Of a DNA stretch of 64,000 nt, positions 60,257 through 64,000 are shown one piece after another. This DNA comes from Arthrobacter sp. PAMC 25486. GTDB lineage: Bacteria > Actinomycetota > Actinomycetes > Actinomycetales > Micrococcaceae. The notes beneath the pieces are model-generated. The model had not been told where the DNA came from and ran no database searches. It saw nothing but the letters and a program-made list of their open reading frames with translations. The DNA is taken from positions 2,378,439 to 2,442,438 of the forward strand of contig NZ_CP007595.1 in assembly GCF_000785535.1 (NCBI RefSeq). Reading direction: 5' to 3'. The number at the start of each line of letters is the position of its first letter. The first letter of the stretch is position 1. The translations under genes and the position numbers were made by a program.

Positions 60257-60583
60257 TTAGAGCGCTTCGGGCTTGGTGGTTCCGGGCTTGCGGTCGGCGT
60301 CGATCCAGATATCGGGGTTCTCGTCGATGAGCGCGTCCTCAGCCTCGGCATCGGCCATGGCACCCGCGGACTGGGTGGTGGTGGCGTTCGGCGCGAAGGT
60401 TTTGGCGACGGCGGCGGTGGCGCCCTCGCGCTGTTTGCGGAAGAACAGGAAGCTGACCAGGAATGCGCACAGGGCGCCGATCAGGGCCGCGGTGAGTGGG
60501 CTGAAGTCCAGCGCTTTGTAGGCGATGAGGAAGAATGCCAGGAAAAGAACGCCACGGATCAGGGAGTATTTGAAGAAAGCCAC
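60257..60583 (-). CDS. DUF4229 membrane protein
   Basis: 108 residues with two membrane segments (VLFLAFFLIAYKALDF and LTAALIGALCAFLVSFLFF), then a basic FFRKQRE and an acidic C-terminal tail. This matches the small DUF4229 family of actinobacteria, usually found beside menaquinone genes. The function is unknown. It is convergent with menA. Confidence 0.82.
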   Translation of the reverse strand: MAFFKYSLIRGVLFLAFFLIAYKALDFSPLTAALIGALCAFLVSFLFFRKQREGATAAVAKTFAPNATTTQSAGAMADAEAEDALIDENPDIWIDADRKPGTTKPEAL

Positions 60584-60665
60584 GGGCCAAGTTTAGCCGC
60601 TAAAGCTGAGTGTCACCCCAGTGCCCGGGAGGGTGCCGATTTGTCGCTCAACGGTAGAATGAAGT

Positions 60666-61097
60666 ATGCGTTATATCATTCCTGTTGCCCTCGGTATTGT
60701 GATTTTCGTTTACGGACTCATTGACTGCCTCCGTAGCGAAACCAACGACGTGCGCAGCATCCCCAAATCCGCCTGGATCCTCGTCATCGTGCTTTTGAAC
60801 GTGATTGGTGTTGCTCTGTGGTTCCTGTTTGGGCGCCCGCAATACGCCGCGTCAGGCGCCGGCTCCTCCGTTGGACAGCGGACGGGCGGCCCTTCATCCG
60901 GCCCGAACCGTACCGCGGCTCCCGGCAGCTATGCACGGTCTACAGCCCCCGACGACGACCCCCAGTTCCTGCGCAACCTTGAAGTGAACAGAACGCAGAA
61001 GATGGAAGCCGAACGGCTCCGCAAGCTCAAGGCCGAGTTGGAGGCCCGCGAGGCAAAGCTCCGCGAGCAGCACCCGAACGACGAAAACAAGAAGTAG
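60666..61097 (+). CDS. PLDc_N-domain membrane protein
   Basis: 143 residues. Two N-terminal membrane segments with the phospholipase D-nuclease N-terminal pattern (YGLIDCLRSE, then IPKSAWILVIVLLNVIGVAL and WFLFGRPQ), followed by a Gly/Pro/Ser linker and a C-terminal charged helix (LRKLKAELEAREAKLREQ), likely a coiled coil. There is no nuclease domain. A family A palindrome starts 13 bases after its stop. Confidence 0.85.
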   Translation: MRYIIPVALGIVIFVYGLIDCLRSETNDVRSIPKSAWILVIVLLNVIGVALWFLFGRPQYAASGAGSSVGQRTGGPSSGPNRTAAPGSYARSTAPDDDPQFLRNLEVNRTQKMEAERLRKLKAELEAREAKLREQHPNDENKK

Positions 61098-61103
61098 CTT
61101 CTT

Positions 61104-61659
61104 TCAGCCGGCCCGCAAAAAACGGCGAAAATATGCGTTTGGATGCGATTTTCGCTGTTTTCTTGGGCCCACGCCGGCAGAGCTCCCTGGCCGAGGTACG
61201 AGGTTAGGGAGCCGGTGGGGAGGGCCAGTTTTTGTTGGGGACGAACTTGAGGGCTCCCGGCCGCCGATGCCCCACCTATAGTTCTTCGTCGGATCCAACT
61301 CATTCGGATGGCCCGTTGTCACTCTCTCAATGAGGACACGGCCCGGCGTTCGTCCGGACCCCTTGCCAGCAGCAGGGACGACGGCGCACCAAATTCTGCC
61401 ACTGTAATTGACCTTGTATTGGTACCGGTCATAGTCCTGGCCCTGAAATGACAGAACAGCCAACTCATCGCGCATGCGGTAGCAAGAATTTGGATCCTCG
61501 CTCTGCGGTGTCGTCGTCAGGAATTCCCAAGCATCTGCCATCTTGTTGCGCTCCGTGGCACAGGCGTCAGCCCATCCTTTTCGGCTTCACGCGTGATGTG
61601 GAGCAGCAAGTAGTCTGTGGTTCTAACCGGACGGAGTACCTGCCGCTTTTCGCCATCAT
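61104..61659 (-). pseudogene. RelE-like toxin pseudogene with two frameshifts
   Basis: Three frames must be joined to give a coherent protein: from the ATG at 61659, MMAKSGRYSVRLEPQT; then, shifted, YLLLHITREAEKDGLT; then, shifted again from about 61565, ACATERNKMADAWEFLTTT and on to ARIW-like SGRIWCAVV and GHPNELD. The join resembles small actinobacterial RelE-type proteins. The third frame has lost a normal stop: it reads through the family A palindrome (61111-61170) and ends at 61104. It starts eight bases after the upstream gene, as a toxin would. Confidence 0.6.
61111..61170. repeat. 60-bp palindrome (family A, copy 2)
   Basis: Left arm from 61111 (GCCCGCAAAAAACGGCGAAA) and right arm ending at 61170 share with copy 1 (3113-3174) the words AAAACGGCGA and TCGCTGTTTTCT at equivalent places. 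The arms differ from each other at a few positions. It separates the PLDc_N gene from the remains of the toxin gene on the opposite strand. Confidence 0.8.
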
Positions 61660-61667
61660 GACTATGG

Positions 61668-62054
61668 CTACTGGACGATGATTGGCTCGTCCAGGTATTG
61701 CAGGTCGGATCCGTTGGATCGGAAACCCTCTGCCAATGCCGTGGCGCTGGCCTCCCAAGCGCTAATGGTGATGCTCAGACGTCCGAAGTGACCCACGAAC
61801 GCGCACCCACGAGCAACTTCAACCACTTCGTCGGCAAATTTCCGTTGCGGTTCGTTCGAGAAGAAAGTCATCCAGGGAAAGGGTTCGTGGAGGCGGGTGA
61901 TGAAGTCACCCTCACCCAGGGAAACCGCTATGAGTGTCGACGCCAGGCGACGACCCATCTGATCGTTGGAACGGGTGCTGGCTTTGGAGCCGATCAAAGC
62001 ATCGCGGTCAGGCCCCGGGCGGAGGCGCCAGCTTTGTCTGTACCCGAACTCCAC
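61668..62054 (-). CDS. Putative antitoxin or small protein partnered with the toxin remnant
   Basis: 128 codons from a GTG. The part from MGRRLASTLIAVSLGEGDF to the C-terminal GSDLQYLDEPIIV looks like a real compact protein (FSNEPQRKFADEVVEVARGC, ISAWEASATALAEGF). The first 32 codons look unlike the rest. The start codon lies within a palindrome, so the original N-terminus may be lost. A gene of this size followed at eight bases by a small toxin-like gene is the usual toxin-antitoxin layout. The family was not identified with certainty. Confidence 0.5.
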   Translation of the reverse strand: MEFGYRQSWRLRPGPDRDALIGSKASTRSNDQMGRRLASTLIAVSLGEGDFITRLHEPFPWMTFFSNEPQRKFADEVVEVARGCAFVGHFGRLSITISAWEASATALAEGFRSNGSDLQYLDEPIIVQ

Positions 62055-62112
62055 CGCGAGATCGCAGTGGTGGCCCTAAACGTGGCTTAGGGTCACACCT
62101 GCGATCTCGCGG
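62054..62112. repeat. Nested palindrome after the TM2 gene (family D)
   Basis: CCGCGAGATCGCAG (62054-62067) pairs perfectly with 62099-62112, and an inner pair CCCTAA (62074-62079) with TTAGGG (62087-62092) closes on a seven-base loop. It lies 15 bases after the TM2-protein stop on the minus strand and could terminate that operon. It also touches the start of the next frame. Confidence 0.85.
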
Positions 62113-62127
62113 AACGTTAGGGCTGCG

Positions 62128-62895
62128 TTACTGCTTCTCTTCGATCTTCACGGTCCACGAATCCAGGTTCGCCGCCTTGACGTCCAGGAAGTAGTTGCCG
62201 GCCTTCTTGTGCAGCGCCGTGGTGTTACTCTCCGGCTTGGTGATCATGACAACCGGGATGCCACCGTCAACCATGATGTCGGTGCCTTCCTTTTCCAGAT
62301 AGATGCTGCCGATGGCGAAGTCCTCTTCGGAGCCGACAAATTCGTAGACCATGCGAGTTTCCTTGCCGGACAATGCGAAGACCTGGCTGGCTTGGTCTGC
62401 CGCGCCACTCAGCGAAACAACTTCCACCCACGTGGCCTCGACCGGCTTCTCAACCGGCTTTTCAGCGGGCACTTCGGGAACGGGTGCCTTTGCCTCCGGA
62501 GCTGCCGGTGCCTCGACCCCCGACTCAACGACAGGGTTGGTGCCCGAGGTGCCAGCCGCACCGCCGCTGATTCCGCCAACCAGCATCAGGGCCACGGTGA
62601 CCACAATGGCAACAACCTTGTTCTTCGAGTACCCGGCCAGCAAGTTCCCGGACTTGTCGGTCTGCTTGCCGACCAGCGTGATGATCAGGTCGATCAACAT
62701 CCAAATACCGAACCCGCCAAGCGTGAACAACTTCAGCAGGCCGGTGCCCACCTTGCCCAGGTAGAAGCGGTCGACACCCCAAAAGCCGAGGAACAGGGAC
62801 AGCAGCCACGTGACCACGAAGGATTTGGTCCCCTCCGTCTTGGCCGGGTTGAACGGCGCCTTCTGGGGCGTTTGAACATAAGTTTTGTGCGACAT
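62128..62895 (-). CDS. TM2-domain membrane protein with extracytoplasmic tail
   Basis: 255 residues. Residues about 25-85 are a TM2 domain: [33 protein letters not shown] and a second helix with [13 protein letters not shown] third hydrophobic helix ([20 protein letters not shown]) is followed by a Pro/Glu/Ala-rich spacer and a beta-rich domain of about 100 residues ending in VKIEEKQ. The ATG at 62895 has AAAGGA at good spacing. Same strand as the next three genes. Confidence 0.82.
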   Translation of the reverse strand: MSHKTYVQTPQKAPFNPAKTEGTKSFVVTWLLSLFLGFWGVDRFYLGKVGTGLLKLFTLGGFGIWMLIDLIITLVGKQTDKSGNLLAGYSKNKVVAIVVTVALMLVGGISGGAAGTSGTNPVVESGVEAPAAPEAKAPVPEVPAEKPVEKPVEATWVEVVSLSGAADQASQVFALSGKETRMVYEFVGSEEDFAIGSIYLEKEGTDIMVDGGIPVVMITKPESNTTALHKKAGNYFLDVKAANLDSWTVKIEEKQ

Positions 62896-63026
62896 GATGA
62901 TTCCTTTCGGGCACGGCAAAGCTGCCGGAGCCGGTTTTGTTGGTGAAGTATTTAGGTACCAGTATTTAAGTGCCAGGCCGTGTCTTGAACGTCCTGCCGC
63001 ATGGTGGCCCCTGTGAGGGCTTTTGG

Positions 63027-63674
63027 CTATTGCTTGACCCAGGCTCCGCAGCGGCTGGATTTGAAGTCCTGGCCTGCCGCCAGCGTCACGGTGGGAAAGC
63101 CTCCGCCTGGAATGTCGTTGGCGATGATGTCGTCGCCGTTGGTGCCGCTGGCGAGTATTGCCCAGTAGCAGCTGGAACCCACGTCTGACTTCGTCCTGTA
63201 GACGCCGGGCTCGATGTCCACACCGACAACCCACGTGCCGTCCGCGATAGTGTTTGCGGCTTGTTTCTGCTCCGCCCCGACGACGGCGTCTTCGCGCTTC
63301 TTGACCGCGTCCTCGCGTTCGGCAATCGTCTTTGCGGATTCCTCTTCCTTGGTCTTGACGGCTGCTTCCTGCACCACCACGGCATTCTCGCGTTCGGTCA
63401 TGGCGGCCTGCTGCTCGGCCAGGGTCTCCTCCAGACGGAGTCGTTGGGCGTCTATGCTGTCCCGCTCCCCAGAGGCCTTGCTTGCCAACGCGTCCATTTC
63501 GATGTACTCGTCGCTGGCAGTCGGGTCGGCGGTCAAGTTTGCTGTCAGGAATCCTCCGCCAAAGAGTACGACGGCGGCCATCACCACGATCGCCAGGGTG
63601 TACTTGCGCTTCTTCCCGGCTTTCGCAGGCTTGCCGGCGGGTTTGCCGGTGCCCGGTTCTTTCAACGTGCTCAT
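63027..63674 (-). CDS. Membrane-anchored coiled-coil protein with C-terminal EPGxY-type domain
   Basis: 215 residues. A Lys-rich head, one membrane anchor near 28-46 ([19 protein letters not shown]), then a long charged helix (about 65-140, with repeated [14 protein letters not shown] patterns) that should form a coiled coil. The end is a compact domain with [24 protein letters not shown] and the final CGAWVKQ; its two Cys could form a disulfide outside the cell. This end domain occurs in many actinobacterial and phage lipoproteins of unknown function. Confidence 0.8.
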   Translation of the reverse strand: MSTLKEPGTGKPAGKPAKAGKKRKYTLAIVVMAAVVLFGGGFLTANLTADPTASDEYIEMDALASKASGERDSIDAQRLRLEETLAEQQAAMTERENAVVVQEAAVKTKEEESAKTIAEREDAVKKREDAVVGAEQKQAANTIADGTWVVGVDIEPGVYRTKSDVGSSCYWAILASGTNGDDIIANDIPGGGFPTVTLAAGQDFKSSRCGAWVKQ

Positions 63675-63853
63675 TTCTCTCCCCTATCTTCTGGTGGCCG
63701 TCCCTGCGGCATGATGCCCAAGTGGCCGAGTCTTTGCGGCAGCTGAATGGGAAACAGTGCCCTCCAGGGAACGTCCGAACAAGCACCCTCGGCGGGTTCA
63801 TCTGCGTCATCGCCGTTGGGAACGGCCTGTTTCGGCGGTAACTTCTCGTTCAC
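63671..63853 (-). CDS. 60-residue Pro-rich small protein
   Basis: A GTG with a perfect AAGGAG five bases upstream opens a 60-codon frame whose TGA overlaps the next ATG (ATGA). That coupling is strong support for translation. The peptide is hydrophilic and Pro-rich ([20 protein letters not shown]), without membrane segment or known domain. It may serve mainly to couple translation of the coiled-coil protein. Confidence 0.6.
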   Translation of the reverse strand: MNEKLPPKQAVPNGDDADEPAEGACSDVPWRALFPIQLPQRLGHLGIMPQGRPPEDRGEK

Positions 63854-63880
63854 GGCATCTCCTTGGCTAAAATGGCCACG

Positions 63881-64000
63881 CTATTTGGCCGCGGTTTCCA
63901 CAATGATGTTCAGCCCGTCGTCCGGGTGGTACGTCCATGACGCCGTGAAGCCGGCCCAGTCGGCGGACTTGTTGCCGTCCAAGGCACGTGTCGATTCGAG
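63881..64000 (-). CDS. C-terminal fragment of a CDS cut by the window edge
   Basis: The minus-strand frame is open from base 64000 and ends in TAG at 63881: LESTRALDGNKSADWAG, FTASWTYHPDDGLNIIVE, TAAK. It precedes the 60-residue gene by 27 bases on the same strand, so it is probably the upstream member of this envelope-protein operon. Nothing in 40 residues identifies the family. Confidence 0.55.
   Translation of the reverse strand, partial: LESTRALDGNKSADWAGFTASWTYHPDDGLNIIVETAAK

Overview
The window is a high-GC, densely coding chromosomal segment of an actinobacterium. It most resembles the Micrococcaceae (Arthrobacter group): menaquinone as quinone, a TetR-controlled paa cluster, a DUF222/HNH endonuclease, SecA2, a RIO-type kinase and ATGA/GTGA-coupled operons all fit. 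The genus is an inference from gene content. No rRNA, tRNA, CRISPR array, prophage or insertion sequence was seen.

Layout. 1-6 kb: tail of isochorismate synthase (menF), a polar amino acid ABC importer, then menD and menC on the minus strand. 6-11.7 kb: PAP2 phosphatase, serine hydrolase, MFS exporter, metallo-hydrolase, PEP-mutase-family enzyme and a small membrane protein. 11.8-17.5 kb: a lipid-flavoured block (diacylglycerol-kinase-like enzyme, GlpD and a TetR regulator, divergent from an alkyl-DHAP-synthase-like flavoprotein and an SDR). 17.5-33.5 kb: a complete aerobic phenylacetate pathway, paaABCDE-paaG (-), paaI-paaK-paaR (+) and paaJ-paaF-paaH-paaZ (-). An HNH endonuclease and a DUF427 protein split it. 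Three near-identical TetR-type operators mark its divergent promoters. 34-45 kb: oligopeptidase B-like S9 peptidase, GNAT enzyme, GPH transporter coupled to an S1P-lyase-like PLP enzyme, pta-ackA, a membrane protein and a RIO kinase.

45.2-46.5 kb is a gene graveyard: an intact HicB antitoxin, a ruined hicA and a fragment of an SGNH hydrolase. 46.7-57 kb: small membrane protein, ABC-F ATPase behind a WhiB7-type promoter, NAD-dependent epimerase, M50 peptidase, DHFR-like protein, SecA2, cyclophilin, tyrosine phosphatase, GNAT and VOC proteins. 57-61 kb: menB, menE and menA, completing menaquinone synthesis with menF, menD and menC at the left edge, then two small membrane proteins. 61.1-62.1 kb: a second decayed toxin locus. 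62.1-64 kb: a minus-strand run of TM2-domain and coiled-coil envelope proteins, cut by the window edge.

The most distinctive non-coding signal is a set of intergenic palindromes in several sequence families. Five copies of one 23-bp unit occur at two loci, and at both they supply the stop codon of the upstream gene, so two unrelated proteins end in Ala-Glu-Met. A second family has two copies (3.1 and 61.1 kb). The two toxin-antitoxin loci share a pattern: antitoxin frame open, toxin frame destroyed.
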